DNA of 64,000 bases from Microbacterium sp. 3J1 (GCF_001049495.1 NZ_CDWI01000010.1:1-64000); one strand, 5' to 3'. Shown: positions 7,737 through 17,223, counted from the stretch's first letter. Notes: generated by a model not told the origin, from the sequence alone. Made by a program: numbers and translations.

Positions 7737-9076
7737 TGCGCCGCCGGCGCCGCCCTCTGGCAGCGGCGGTCGGTGCTCTCGCATTGATCGCCGCCATCGT
7801 CGCGCCCTCGAGCGCGGCGGCGGCAGCATCCGCCGAATCGGGGCTGTGGTGGTTCGATCGCGGAAGGATCCAGGAGGCCCACGACGCCGGGTTCGACGGG
7901 ACGGGCATCAAGGTCGCGGTGATCGACAGCCAGATCAATCCCGACGTCGTGGGACTCCGAGGAGCGAACATCACTCTCGATGACGGGTCGTACTGCTTCG
8001 ACGCGTCGGGTCAGCCGTACCCGGTCGTCTCGGCCGACTACGTCGCCTCGTCGCACGGCACGAGAGTCGCCTCCATGATCGCCGGAACCGGCGAGGCGCC
8101 CGCAGGAGGTGCGCCCATCAAGGGAGTGGCTCCCGGGGCCGAGGTGCTCTACTACAGCGCCGGTGTGGTCGACGGCGTCGAGGGAGAAGACGGCAGCGAT
8201 GCCGAGTGCCTACGGGAGAACGGCGAGCCGCAGGGCGACGACGGACGGTTCGCGCTCGACCGCGCGATCTCGGATGCTGTGGCCGACGGCGCCGACATCA
8301 TCTCGATCTCGTCCGGCAGCAGCACCACCGTCAGCCAGGGGCTCGCGGAGGCCTATGCCGCCGGCGTCGTCGTGGTCGCCGCCATGTCCAACGAAGACGG
8401 CATCACCCTGTGGCCGGCCGCGCTGAACGGCGTCGTGGCGGTGCAGGCGTTCGGCGAGGACGGCAGGATCCAGAACGGGACGAACGGTCAGCCGAACCTC
8501 ACCGACGACGTCGTCGTGGCGGCGCCGGGCGTCGGCCTGCTGCTGCCCGGGACGCCCGGGTCGTGGGATGCGCAGGAGATCGGGTCGGGCACGTCCTTCG
8601 CGACGCCGATCGTCTCCGGGTTCCTCGCGGTCGTCAAGCAGAAGTATCCCGAGGCGACCGGAGCGCAGCTGATCCAGAGCCTCCTCCACAACACCGGGAC
8701 GAAGGGCGAGCACGAGCCCGAGTGGAACGACAGCACCGGATACGGCGCCGCCTCGCTCACCGGAATGCTCGCGGTCGACCCGACCGAGTACCCGGACGTC
8801 AATCCGCTCTTCGACACCGAGGATCCGTACGCCCAGCCCTCGCTCCGCGAGGTCGACGAGGCGAAGGCCGCGCTCGGACTCACAGACCAGACCGCTGCTC
8901 CGACGGCACAGCCCGGCGCGGACGAGCCGTCGCAGGGGGCGCCGCTTGCTCCCTGGCTGATCGGCGGAGGGATCGTCCTCGTGCTGCTCGTCATCGGCGG
9001 CATCGTTCTCGCGATCGTGCTGACGCGGTCCTCACGACGACAGGCCACCGAACAAGGGGGGAATCATGGCGGGTAA
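7736..9076 (+). CDS. Mycosin-like membrane-anchored S8 serine protease (second copy)
   Basis: 446 residues. An Arg-rich start and signal peptide (about 8-31) are followed by catalytic Asp in AVIDSQIN (D64), His in SSHGTRVAS (H107), Asn in AMSNED (N219) and Ser in GSGTSFATP (S287). A C-terminal transmembrane helix (about 405-430) ends in a basic cytosolic tail. It is more divergent than the copy at 2162-3556: an extra acidic loop (about 145-170) separates His from the rest, but the Ser motif is canonical GTSFATP. The ATG overlaps the previous stop (TGATG). Its 3' end overlaps the next gene by 11 bases, so it belongs to the same operon as the putative large substrate, which it might process. 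Confidence 0.92.
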   Translation: MRRRRRPLAAAVGALALIAAIVAPSSAAAAASAESGLWWFDRGRIQEAHDAGFDGTGIKVAVIDSQINPDVVGLRGANITLDDGSYCFDASGQPYPVVSADYVASSHGTRVASMIAGTGEAPAGGAPIKGVAPGAEVLYYSAGVVDGVEGEDGSDAECLRENGEPQGDDGRFALDRAISDAVADGADIISISSGSSTTVSQGLAEAYAAGVVVVAAMSNEDGITLWPAALNGVVAVQAFGEDGRIQNGTNGQPNLTDDVVVAAPGVGLLLPGTPGSWDAQEIGSGTSFATPIVSGFLAVVKQKYPEATGAQLIQSLLHNTGTKGEHEPEWNDSTGYGAASLTGMLAVDPTEYPDVNPLFDTEDPYAQPSLREVDEAKAALGLTDQTAAPTAQPGADEPSQGAPLAPWLIGGGIVLVLLVIGGIVLAIVLTRSSRRQATEQGGNHGG

Positions 9077-10490
9077 GCAGATGGGCGCAGGAGGATTCGA
9101 GGCGGAGCTGAACCGCATCCGATCTCTCGAGGACGCGGCGATCCCGCGGATGTCCGCGGTGATCAACGCCTTCACCTCTCTCGAACGGGCTCTCTCCGCG
9201 GTGCGTCTGTCGGAGCACTGGAAGGGTGCCTCGGCAGAAGCCGCGACGGCCGACATCGACGAGATCAGGCAGAAGGTATCCGGCATCCTCGAGACGGTGA
9301 AGGCCGTGGACACCGCCATCGCCGACGGGAACTCGGCGCGGCGCGAGATCGCCGCTGCCGAACTGCCCTCCGCCTCGATCGATCCGTTCTGGGCGAATGC
9401 GGCCAAAGGCGCATCGGTCGTCATCCACCCGGTGCTCGGTCCGCTTGCGGCAGACAGCGCTCTCGACGCGATCGGCAATTTCCTCGGCAATCAGCGGGAG
9501 GACCGCGCCCGGCAGATCGTCGAGGATGTCGAGAAGTCCCTCGTCGACCCCACCGACCGGTTGGAAGCAGCGGCCTCGCGGCTGAACAAGTACGACTACT
9601 TCCAGTCCGACACCTCCACGAAGGGCGACACCCCGAGCGGGGGAGCCCCGATCGACAGCCCGCGGCTGAACACGCCACGGGTCGGCGGCGGTCCGTCCGG
9701 ATACGACCCCATCGGCGGCTCTCAGCCGCCGACCGGCGCCGTCGGGGAGTATCTGCCCCCGACCCCGACGAACCCGACCCCGCCCACCTATCCCCCGACG
9801 CCGACCTATCCGACGTTCCCCGTGGACTGGGAGCCCGACCCCGTCGGCCCCGGCACTGACCCGGACGGTACCGACGGCAACGACGATCCGACCGTGGACT
9901 CGCCGATCGGCGGCGTTCTGCCCGGTGGCTCCGGCGGCACAGGCGGCGGATACCCGATCACCCCCGGCGGCGGAATCGGCGGCGGTCTCGGAGGGGGCCT
10001 CGGCGGTGTCGTCGGCGGCGGTGCCGGAGCTGCGGCGATCGCGGCAGGATCGAAGATCTCCGGCATCGGGAGCATGGGTGCCCTTCGCGGCGGCGGAATC
10101 GGCGGCGCCTCGGGTGCCGGAATCCGAGCGGGCGGCGGACTGCTGGGCGGCTCGGCCGCCGGCGGCGGAGCCGGTACGCGCGGCGTGGGCGGAATCGGCG
10201 GAGGAATGGGCGGCACGGGTGCCGGTGGCGTCGGTGGTGCCGGCGGGGTCGGTGGTGTCGGCGGTGTCGGCGGTGCCGGAGCGGGCGGCACAGGGTCTTC
10301 GGGTGCCGCAGGCTCCGGGATGCGCCCGGGCATGGGCATGATGGGCGGCGCCGGCGGCGCTGACGAGGACGAGAAGCCGAAGCGCTCCGGTCTCGGCGGC
10401 CCCATCGCCCCGAAGCTCGAAGACGACGAAGAGCGCGGCCCCCGCGCGAAGAGCGCACAGGCAGGTTCCCGCGACGACCACGCAGGCTGA
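9066..10490 (+). CDS. Large WXG-headed, Gly-rich putative type VII substrate
   Basis: 474 residues. The first ~180 are helical with a WXG-type turn, HWKG (W52-x-G54), and end in Y178-F-Q-S-D182, a YxxxD export signal right after the helical domain. A Pro/Thr-rich linker (about 215-260) follows, then a long Gly-rich region (about 290-430) with GGxGG and GGVGGVGG runs, and a short charged tail. The layout recalls PE/PPE and EspB proteins: an N-terminal targeting domain joined to a low-complexity passenger. There is no Sec signal or membrane helix. GGGGGGAATC precedes the ATG at 9066, which lies inside the mycosin gene. The tail function cannot be read from sequence. Confidence 0.82.
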   Translation: MAGKQMGAGGFEAELNRIRSLEDAAIPRMSAVINAFTSLERALSAVRLSEHWKGASAEAATADIDEIRQKVSGILETVKAVDTAIADGNSARREIAAAELPSASIDPFWANAAKGASVVIHPVLGPLAADSALDAIGNFLGNQREDRARQIVEDVEKSLVDPTDRLEAAASRLNKYDYFQSDTSTKGDTPSGGAPIDSPRLNTPRVGGGPSGYDPIGGSQPPTGAVGEYLPPTPTNPTPPTYPPTPTYPTFPVDWEPDPVGPGTDPDGTDGNDDPTVDSPIGGVLPGGSGGTGGGYPITPGGGIGGGLGGGLGGVVGGGAGAAAIAAGSKISGIGSMGALRGGGIGGASGAGIRAGGGLLGGSAAGGGAGTRGVGGIGGGMGGTGAGGVGGAGGVGGVGGVGGAGAGGTGSSGAAGSGMRPGMGMMGGAGGADEDEKPKRSGLGGPIAPKLEDDEERGPRAKSAQAGSRDDHAG

Positions 10491-10511
10491 TCCGCGTGGG
10501 CGGAAGAGGGG

Positions 10512-10533
10512 CTGCGCGTCGGTCGTCGCGCAG
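10512..10533 (+). terminator. Short hairpin between the substrate gene and eccD2
   Basis: CTGCGCG (10512-10518) pairs with CGCGCAG (10527-10533) around an 8-base loop, in the 61-base gap before the second eccD. There is no U-tract, so it may only reduce read-through. Confidence 0.4.
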
Positions 10534-10551
10534 GGTGGATAGGGTTCAGGT

Positions 10552-11916
10552 GTGTCAGTCGAGATCGTAGAACGGCGTCGCATCGTCCTGCAGAGCGAAG
10601 ACCGTCGGATCGACATCTCGCTGCCGCTGGACGAGACGCTCGACGACGCCCTGATCTTGAGCGGGCTGTCCACGGCGGGCCGGTTCATCACGATCGGTCC
10701 TGGTGGTTTCGAGATCCCCGGCGACACCGAGTGCGAGGATCTCGTCGACGGCGGGCTCTACTCGCTGATCGACCGCACCGCCCTCCCCGCCGCGGGGGAT
10801 CGTCCCCGCGCGCTCGCGGCGGCGAGCCGTGTGGACCACGGAGCGAGATGGTGGATGCTCGCGGTCAGCGGCCTGCTCCTGGTCGCCGTCTTCGCACAGG
10901 GTGCCGGCGAGCCGCTGCTCCGACTCCTCGTCGCCCTGCTGCTCGTCGCCGGGTCCATCAGCGGCGCCGTGGCGTGGGCTCGACGCGATTCTGCGGCCGG
11001 TGTCCGCGGGATCCTCGGTGTCCTCGCGCCCGTCCTGCTCTCCTTCGCGGCCGGTGCGCTGCTGATCCCCGCACAGCTGGAGGCGAGCGGACATCTCGCC
11101 ACGGCATCCGGCTTCCTCGCGGCGAGCGTGACCACGGCGATCATCGCGGTCGCAGCGCGCGCGCGTCCGATGCGTGCGGCCGCGGGAACGGCGACCGTTC
11201 TCCTCGTCGGCCTCGCGGCCGTGTGGGGGCTCGCGCTCCTGCTGCGCTGGGGTCCTGCCGAGGCAGCCGCGATCTCGCTCGGGCTGGTGCCACTCGGACT
11301 CCGGGCGCTGCCGAGCAGCCTCGTGAACCTCCCCGAGGGGTACTTCATCGACTACAAGCACTTCATGACGAGCCGCTGGACGGTGCGCGGCGCGATCCCC
11401 GAGGCCGTCGGCGTGCTGCGTCCCGACCGGATCACGGCGGTCGTCGACGACTCGTCGGCTCGGCTCATCGCCGGCACCGCGGTCCTGAGTGTGGTCGCCG
11501 CGGCGATGACCCCGGTGGCCTTCATCCGTCCGTGGCCCGACGGCCCGATCGTCCTGTCCGGCGGCATCGCCCTGATGGTGTGCACGGGTCTCGCTCTGCT
11601 CCTCACCCCTCGGCACACGACGTCGCGCATCCTCCGCTGGCTGCCGCGGGGCGCGGCCGCCGTCGTGTTCGTCGTCGCGGGGCTCCAGGCGGCCGTGGCG
11701 CTCGGAACCGGCTTCCAGGTTCTCGGCGCCGTCGCGCTGTTCGCCCTGGGCCTCGTCGCCGTGGCCGTCGTCATCCCGATCGCACGCGGCGCGAGCTCCC
11801 TGATCTGGTCGCGCTTCGGTGACGCGTTCGAGTGGCTCGCCGTCGCCCTCGCACTTCCTGCGGCGCTGCTCTACGCGGATTCGCTGTCCCTCGTTCGTGG
11901 AATGATGGCGGGATGA
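10552..11916 (+). CDS. EccD-like type VII membrane protein (second copy)
   Basis: 454 residues: an N-terminal YukD-like domain (VLQSEDRRIDISLPLDETLDDAL as the first strands, GGLYSLIDR at its end), then about eleven transmembrane helices from residue ~100 to the C-terminus, separated by a short hydrophilic stretch around 265-305 (GYFIDYKHFM). It is an EccD paralogue, clearly diverged from the copy at 4912-6246. It starts at GTG 10552 with a weak ribosome site, and its end overlaps the RDD-FHA gene by ATGA. The pairing of two EccD forms in one locus is the main oddity. Confidence 0.88.
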   Translation: MSVEIVERRRIVLQSEDRRIDISLPLDETLDDALILSGLSTAGRFITIGPGGFEIPGDTECEDLVDGGLYSLIDRTALPAAGDRPRALAAASRVDHGARWWMLAVSGLLLVAVFAQGAGEPLLRLLVALLLVAGSISGAVAWARRDSAAGVRGILGVLAPVLLSFAAGALLIPAQLEASGHLATASGFLAASVTTAIIAVAARARPMRAAAGTATVLLVGLAAVWGLALLLRWGPAEAAAISLGLVPLGLRALPSSLVNLPEGYFIDYKHFMTSRWTVRGAIPEAVGVLRPDRITAVVDDSSARLIAGTAVLSVVAAAMTPVAFIRPWPDGPIVLSGGIALMVCTGLALLLTPRHTTSRILRWLPRGAAAVVFVVAGLQAAVALGTGFQVLGAVALFALGLVAVAVVIPIARGASSLIWSRFGDAFEWLAVALALPAALLYADSLSLVRGMMAG

Positions 11917-13157
11917 GCGGGAACGGCGAACCACAGTCCTGGCCGGGCGGTGGACTGATCCCCCCGATGGCACCCGCCGCGCCCTCTCCGACGGAGATCC
12001 CGGCACTGCCGCCGGCACTCATCTCGGCTCCCCCCGGTGTCGACGGCGCCCCCCTGAATGCCGCGGCGACCGCGCCTCCCACGCCGCTCGTGTCGACGCG
12101 CGCGCACTCGCGCCGCCCCGCAGACGGACTCGGCCCGGCGTTCCTCGCATCGCCCGCCGGGGCCGGGGCTCGCATCGCCGCCTTCACCCTCGACGTGGCC
12201 GTGGTCGTGCTCGCCGCAGCGATCGTGCTCATCACCACGCGCAGCCCGCTGCTCGCCGGACTCGCCGTCGCCGAGTTCGCGATCTTCCTGTGGGTGCTCG
12301 AGGCCCGCACGGGACTCACCCTCGGCAACGCCGTGCTGCGTCTGCGCACCGCGCGCGGAGACCGTCCGTTCTCGCCCGGCGTCGGTCGCCAGTTCGTCCG
12401 CGGCATCGTCACGGGCGCGGGATTCCTCGTCGCGGTGGGCAGCTGGATCGTCGTCGCGTCGAGCGCCTGGGATCGCAGCGGACGCCGGCAGAGCTGGGCC
12501 GATCGCATCGCCGGAACCGTCGTCGTCGCCGTGCCGACGCGCGCCGCTGCCGCAGCAGAGCCGGCACCGGTGCCCGCCCCCGACATCGAAGCACTCGCCC
12601 CTCCGCAGGTGGTCGCCCTGGGAGCGCATCCGTCCGCGGTCGACGAGGACTCCGAGCCGACCGACGCGCGTGCCGCCTCGCACCGGCTGGAGTCGCCGGT
12701 GGCGCCGCCGCTCGGCCAGGACGCGCCCCTGTTCACCGTCGCTCCGGCTGCCGCACCGCAGCCGGCCGCCGAATCCGCTCCGGCATCCGAGTCGGGAGCA
12801 CTGCTGCTCATCTTCGACACGGGCCAGCGCGTGCAGCTCGGCCTCCCGCTCGCGGCCAACCTCGGACGAGCACCGGTCGCCAGCGCCCACGACGACCGGC
12901 TGGTCATCGTGACCGACCCCGATTCCTCCGTGTCGAAGACGCACCTGCGCATCGAGCACTCCCGCGGACGCACGTGGGTCACCGACTTCGGGTCGACGAA
13001 CGGCTCCGACATCCGGTCCGATGACGGCCAGACGACCGAACTCGTCGCCGGGGAGCGTGTGCTCCTCGACGACGCCGATCGCGTGCGCATCGGCAACCGC
13101 AGCTTCACCATCAGCCTCCTGCTGGCCTCGGACAGCAGCGCCGGAGAGAGAGCATGA
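11913..13157 (+). CDS. RDD membrane domain fused to FHA domain
   Basis: 414 residues: a Pro/Ala-rich N-terminus (1-85), an RDD-type membrane domain (about 95-210; ARIAAFTLDVAVVVLAAA, LGNAVLRLRT, QSWADRIAGT), a Pro/Ala linker, and a C-terminal FHA domain (about 315-410; SVSKTHLRIE and FGSTNG). The FHA domain should bind a phosphothreonine partner, possibly one of the A-T-V-V proteins at the start of the locus, at the membrane. The start is the ATG at 11913, overlapping eccD2 (ATGA); its stop overlaps eccC (ATGA). Strict coupling to both suggests it is a structural or regulatory part of the secretion machine. Confidence 0.88.
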   Translation: MSGNGEPQSWPGGGLIPPMAPAAPSPTEIPALPPALISAPPGVDGAPLNAAATAPPTPLVSTRAHSRRPADGLGPAFLASPAGAGARIAAFTLDVAVVVLAAAIVLITTRSPLLAGLAVAEFAIFLWVLEARTGLTLGNAVLRLRTARGDRPFSPGVGRQFVRGIVTGAGFLVAVGSWIVVASSAWDRSGRRQSWADRIAGTVVVAVPTRAAAAAEPAPVPAPDIEALAPPQVVALGAHPSAVDEDSEPTDARAASHRLESPVAPPLGQDAPLFTVAPAAAPQPAAESAPASESGALLLIFDTGQRVQLGLPLAANLGRAPVASAHDDRLVIVTDPDSSVSKTHLRIEHSRGRTWVTDFGSTNGSDIRSDDGQTTELVAGERVLLDDADRVRIGNRSFTISLLLASDSSAGERA

Positions 13158-16100
13158 CAGGACCCCGTCTCGCGCCGCCTCGTGTTCCCTCAGGCAAGCT
13201 CCCCGTCCAGGCGCCGCCCGAGCTGCAGCCCAGCGACGGCGGCATGGGGGTGCTCGGCTCTCTGCTCCCGATGCTCGGCAGCGTCGGCGCGATCGTCATG
13301 GTGACGATGTCGAACCAGTCCGTGACCGGACTGCTGACGGGCGGGATGTTCCTGCTCTCGTCCCTGGGCTTCGTCGCCGTCAACGGATGGCGTCAGCGCT
13401 CGCAGCGCCAGGCGGCCACCCTCGGCTCCCGCCGCGAGTACCTCGCCTATCTCACCGAGCTCCGCCAGAGCGTGCGCGTCGCCGCACGTCAGCAGCGCCG
13501 AGCGGGCAACTGGCATCTGCCGGCGCCGTCCGCCCTCCCGTACATCGCCGAGGAGCGCACCCGCGTCTGGGAGAGATCCGCCAACGATCCGGACTTCCTG
13601 TCGGTGCGCATCGGCACGAGCGATCAGCCGCTGTGCATCTCGCTGGAGGCCCCGGAGCTCCCGCCGCTCGCGCAGCTGGATCCGGTCGCGGCCTCGGCCG
13701 CGCACCGGTTCATGCTCACGCACGAGATCCAGAAGAACCTCCCGCTCGGTGTGACGCTCCGCGACTACGCGCGCATCGAGATCACGGGCGACGAGAACGA
13801 GTCGAGGGCACTGGCGCGGGCGATGCTGCTGCACGTCGCGACCATGCACGACCCCGACCTGGTGCAGATCGTCATCGCCGCGGACGCCGGAGTCCTCCCG
13901 CAGTGGGAATGGGCGAAGTGGATGCCGCACACGCATTCGCGCACCGTCAGAGACGGACTCGGCGCCGCCCGCATGATCGGATCCCAGCTGTCGGAACTGG
14001 AGGACATGCTGCCGGCCGAGGTGCGCGAGCGTTCGCGCTTCGCCCGCGACGGGGCGGCGGCCAAGGTGCCGCACATCGTGATCCTCACCGACGGCGCCAG
14101 CACCTCGTTCAACGACATGCTCGTGACCGGAGACGGCGTGCAGGGTGTGACCGTGATCGATCTCCCCGCGCGCTGGGGCGATCTCGACGATCCGAACGCG
14201 CTGCGCATCGCGTTCGAGCCCGGCGGAAAGGGAACGCGCGCGGAGCTCGTCAGTCTGCAGGTGCCCAGCCGTCCGTTCGACGCCGATGCGATCAGCATCG
14301 TCGAGGCGGAGGCGACCGCTCGTCGTCTGATCTCGCTCTACGCCGGCGGCACCACGGTGACGAAGAAGAAGAGCGCCACCGGCCAGGCGGAGCTCGTCGA
14401 GCTCCTCGGGCTCCCCGACGTGCGCGACCTCGACCTCGATGCCGCGTGGTCTCCGCGTCTCGAGCGCGACCGCCTGCGCGTGCCGATCGGCCAGACGGAA
14501 GACGGCAGTCCCCTCATCCTCGACATCAAGGAATCCGCGCAGCAGGGAATGGGGCCGCACGGTCTCATCATCGGTGCGACGGGATCGGGCAAGTCCGAGG
14601 TGCTGCGCACCCTCGTGCTCGCCCTCGCCATGACCCACTCGCCCGAGCAGCTCAACTTCGTGCTCGTCGACTTCAAGGGTGGCGCCACCTTCGCCGGTAT
14701 GGCCGACATGCCGCACGTGTCGGCGATCATCACGAACCTCGGCGAGGAGATCTCGCTCGTCGACCGCATGCAGGACGCGCTGCAGGGCGAGATGGTCCGC
14801 CGCCAGGAGCTGCTGCGCGCGACGGGTCCGTTCGCGAACGTCGCCGACTACGAGAAGGCGCGTCGGGGCGGACGTACCGATCTCGCGCCGCTGCCGGCGC
14901 TCCTGATCGTCGCCGACGAGTTCTCCGAGCTCCTCTCGGCGAAGCCCGAGTTCGTCGACACGTTCGTGAACATCGGACGACTGGGCCGATCGCTCCAGGT
15001 GCATCTGCTGCTGTCGTCGCAGCGCCTCGAGGAGGGCAAGCTCCGCGGCCTGGACACACACCTCTCTTACCGGATCGGTCTGCGCACGTTCTCGGCGGCC
15101 GAGTCCCGCACGGTCCTCGGAGTACCCGACGCGTACCACCTGCCGACGCAGCCCGGAGCCGGCATCCTGAAGTCCGACACCGAGACGATGACGCAGTTCC
15201 GCGCCTCGTACGTGTCGGGACCGCCCCCGCGCCGTCGCCGCCGCGCGGCATCCGGTTCGGCGCAGAGCTCCGGCTCGACCGCGGTCGAGCTGTTCACCGC
15301 CGCGCCGGTCTGGCGGGCCGAGACCCCGGTGGACGAGCCCGAGGTGGTCGTCGACGCCGAGCCCGAAGAGAAGCGCAACACGTTCGAGATCGCCGTGGAG
15401 CTCATGAGCGGTCGCGGTCCCGCGGCGCACCAGGTCTGGCTGCCGCCGCTCGAGACACCCGCGACCCTCGACCAGCTCTTCGGAGACCTCGTCGAAGACC
15501 CTGCACTGGGTCTCATCTCGCCGCGCTGGCGCGGAGCCGGAGCGCTCACGGTCCCTCTGGGCATCGTGGATGTGCCGCTCGAGCAGCGCCGCGAGAACCT
15601 CGCCGTCTCTCTCGGTGGCGCCGCCGGGCACATGGCGATCGTCGGTGCTCCCCTCAGCGGCAAGAGCACCCTCGCCCGCACGACGATGGTCGCGCTCGCG
15701 CTGACGAACACGCCGCAGGAGGTGCAGTTCTTCGTCATCGACTTCGGTGGCGGCAGCTTCAGCGGCCTGCAGCGGTTCACCCACGTCAGCGGCGTCGCGA
15801 CGAGGTCCGAGCCGGACGTCGTCCGCCGCACGGTGGCGGAGGTGACGAGCCTCCTCAACGCGCGCGAGGTGTACTTCCGTCAGAACGGCATCGACTCGAT
15901 CGACACCTACCGGCAACGCCGCGCACAGGGGCTCGCCGACGACGGGTACGGCGACATCTTCCTCCTGGTCGACGGCTGGGGCACGCTGCGCTCGGAGTTC
16001 GAGATGCTCGAGCCGCAGATCCAGGCGATCGCGGCGCGCGGCCTGACCTACGGCGTACACGTCGTCATCACGGCTGCGCGGTGGATGGAGATCCGCGCGA

Positions 16101-17128
16101 ACATCAAGGACCTCATCGGCACGCGCATCGAGCTGCGTCTCGGTGACCCGACGGACTCGGAGGTCAACCGCAAGGCCGCCGAGAACGTCACCGCGATCCC
16201 CGGACGAGGCCTCAACGTCAACGGACTGCAGATGCTGACCGCGCTGCCCCGCATCGACGGCGTGGATGACGCCTCGTCGCTCGCCGACGGCATCGACGAT
16301 CTCGTGCAGCGGGTGGCGTCGGCCTGGCACGGACCCGCCGGGCCGAAGCTGCGTCTGCTGCCGAACCGCATCGGTCACGAGGACCTTCGGGCTGTCGCGG
16401 CTGCGGCGTCGCCGGACGGATCCGAGCCGCGGGAGATCCTGCTCGGCATCGACGAGGCCGAGCTCGCACCGTTCTCCATCGATCCGTACGAGGAGCCGCT
16501 GCTCTACCTGTACGGCGACGCGGATTCCGGCAAGTCCTCGATGCTCCGTGGCGTGGTCCATGAGATCACGCGCCTGTACGGGCCTTCCGAGGCGAAGATC
16601 TTCGTGGTCGACTACCGCCGTGCGCTGCTGGGCGAGATCCCGCAGGAGTACCTCGGCGCCTACCTCACCTCGCATGAGATGACGGATGGAGGCATGCGCG
16701 AGCTGGCGCAGTTCTTCCAGAGCCGCATCCCGGGCGCGGACGTGACTCCGGAGCAACTGCGCTCGCGCTCCTGGTGGACCGGAGCCGAGGGCTTCGTCCT
16801 CATCGACGACTACGACCTCGTGTCGACGTCGCAGGGCAATCCGATCGCCGTCCTCGCGCCGCTGCTCGCGCAGGCGGCCGACCTCGGGCTCCACGTGATC
16901 CTCACACGCCGCACGGGCGGTGCCTCGCGCGCGGCCTACGACCCGATCATCCAGCGGATGACGGACCTCGGTGCGACCGGCATCCTGCTCTCGGGCAACC
17001 CCGAGGAGGGGCAGCTCATCGGCAAGGTCAAGGCGATCCCGTCCATCCCCGGCCGTGCGCAGATCGTCAGCCGCGATCGCGGGCTGGTCGCCGCGCAGCT
17101 GCTGTGGGTGCCGCCGAAGTACCAGTAG
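13154..17128 (+). CDS. eccC: Type VII secretion ATPase EccC (FtsK/SpoIIIE family)
   Basis: A 1324-residue motor protein. Two transmembrane helices (about 32-53 and 57-77) are followed by a DUF-type stalk region and three FtsK/SpoIIIE ATPase domains. Walker A motifs are GATGSGKS (about 474-481), GAPLSGKS (about 831-838) and GDADSGKS (about 1121-1128). Domain 1 keeps a canonical Walker B (LLIVADEFSELL); domain 2 has FLLVDGWG, lacking the Glu, and domain 3 has VLIDDYDL, as is usual for the regulatory domains of EccC. It is a single chain, like ESX-3/4/5 and unlike the split EccCa/Cb of ESX-1. It is coupled to the preceding RDD-FHA gene and is the last gene of the locus. Confidence 0.96.
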   Translation: MTGPRLAPPRVPSGKLPVQAPPELQPSDGGMGVLGSLLPMLGSVGAIVMVTMSNQSVTGLLTGGMFLLSSLGFVAVNGWRQRSQRQAATLGSRREYLAYLTELRQSVRVAARQQRRAGNWHLPAPSALPYIAEERTRVWERSANDPDFLSVRIGTSDQPLCISLEAPELPPLAQLDPVAASAAHRFMLTHEIQKNLPLGVTLRDYARIEITGDENESRALARAMLLHVATMHDPDLVQIVIAADAGVLPQWEWAKWMPHTHSRTVRDGLGAARMIGSQLSELEDMLPAEVRERSRFARDGAAAKVPHIVILTDGASTSFNDMLVTGDGVQGVTVIDLPARWGDLDDPNALRIAFEPGGKGTRAELVSLQVPSRPFDADAISIVEAEATARRLISLYAGGTTVTKKKSATGQAELVELLGLPDVRDLDLDAAWSPRLERDRLRVPIGQTEDGSPLILDIKESAQQGMGPHGLIIGATGSGKSEVLRTLVLALAMTHSPEQLNFVLVDFKGGATFAGMADMPHVSAIITNLGEEISLVDRMQDALQGEMVRRQELLRATGPFANVADYEKARRGGRTDLAPLPALLIVADEFSELLSAKPEFVDTFVNIGRLGRSLQVHLLLSSQRLEEGKLRGLDTHLSYRIGLRTFSAAESRTVLGVPDAYHLPTQPGAGILKSDTETMTQFRASYVSGPPPRRRRRAASGSAQSSGSTAVELFTAAPVWRAETPVDEPEVVVDAEPEEKRNTFEIAVELMSGRGPAAHQVWLPPLETPATLDQLFGDLVEDPALGLISPRWRGAGALTVPLGIVDVPLEQRRENLAVSLGGAAGHMAIVGAPLSGKSTLARTTMVALALTNTPQEVQFFVIDFGGGSFSGLQRFTHVSGVATRSEPDVVRRTVAEVTSLLNAREVYFRQNGIDSIDTYRQRRAQGLADDGYGDIFLLVDGWGTLRSEFEMLEPQIQAIAARGLTYGVHVVITAARWMEIRANIKDLIGTRIELRLGDPTDSEVNRKAAENVTAIPGRGLNVNGLQMLTALPRIDGVDDASSLADGIDDLVQRVASAWHGPAGPKLRLLPNRIGHEDLRAVAAAASPDGSEPREILLGIDEAELAPFSIDPYEEPLLYLYGDADSGKSSMLRGVVHEITRLYGPSEAKIFVVDYRRALLGEIPQEYLGAYLTSHEMTDGGMRELAQFFQSRIPGADVTPEQLRSRSWWTGAEGFVLIDDYDLVSTSQGNPIAVLAPLLAQAADLGLHVILTRRTGGASRAAYDPIIQRMTDLGATGILLSGNPEEGQLIGKVKAIPSIPGRAQIVSRDRGLVAAQLLWVPPKYQ

Positions 17129-17223
17129 GGCAGGAGCGCCGGCTCACGCCGGTCGGCGGCGTCTCACGCCGGCCCGCGGTCCGGCTGCGCCCGTCTGCGA
17201 TCGAAAGGTTCGAAGGGTGAGGC

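Noticed and set aside
9898..10340. GGC-rich repeats as a possible microsatellite or recombination site
   Set aside because: In frame and explained by the Gly-rich region of the type VII substrate.
13190..16894. A 1234-codon open frame opposite eccC
   Set aside because: High-GC shadow: the protein is Arg/Asp/His-rich with no domain pattern, while the sense strand encodes a full EccC with three Walker motifs.
17129..17223. Repeated CTCACGCCGG words after eccC as a possible attachment site
   Set aside because: Only two 10-base copies, no integrase and no tRNA nearby; they form a weak hairpin and may just aid termination.
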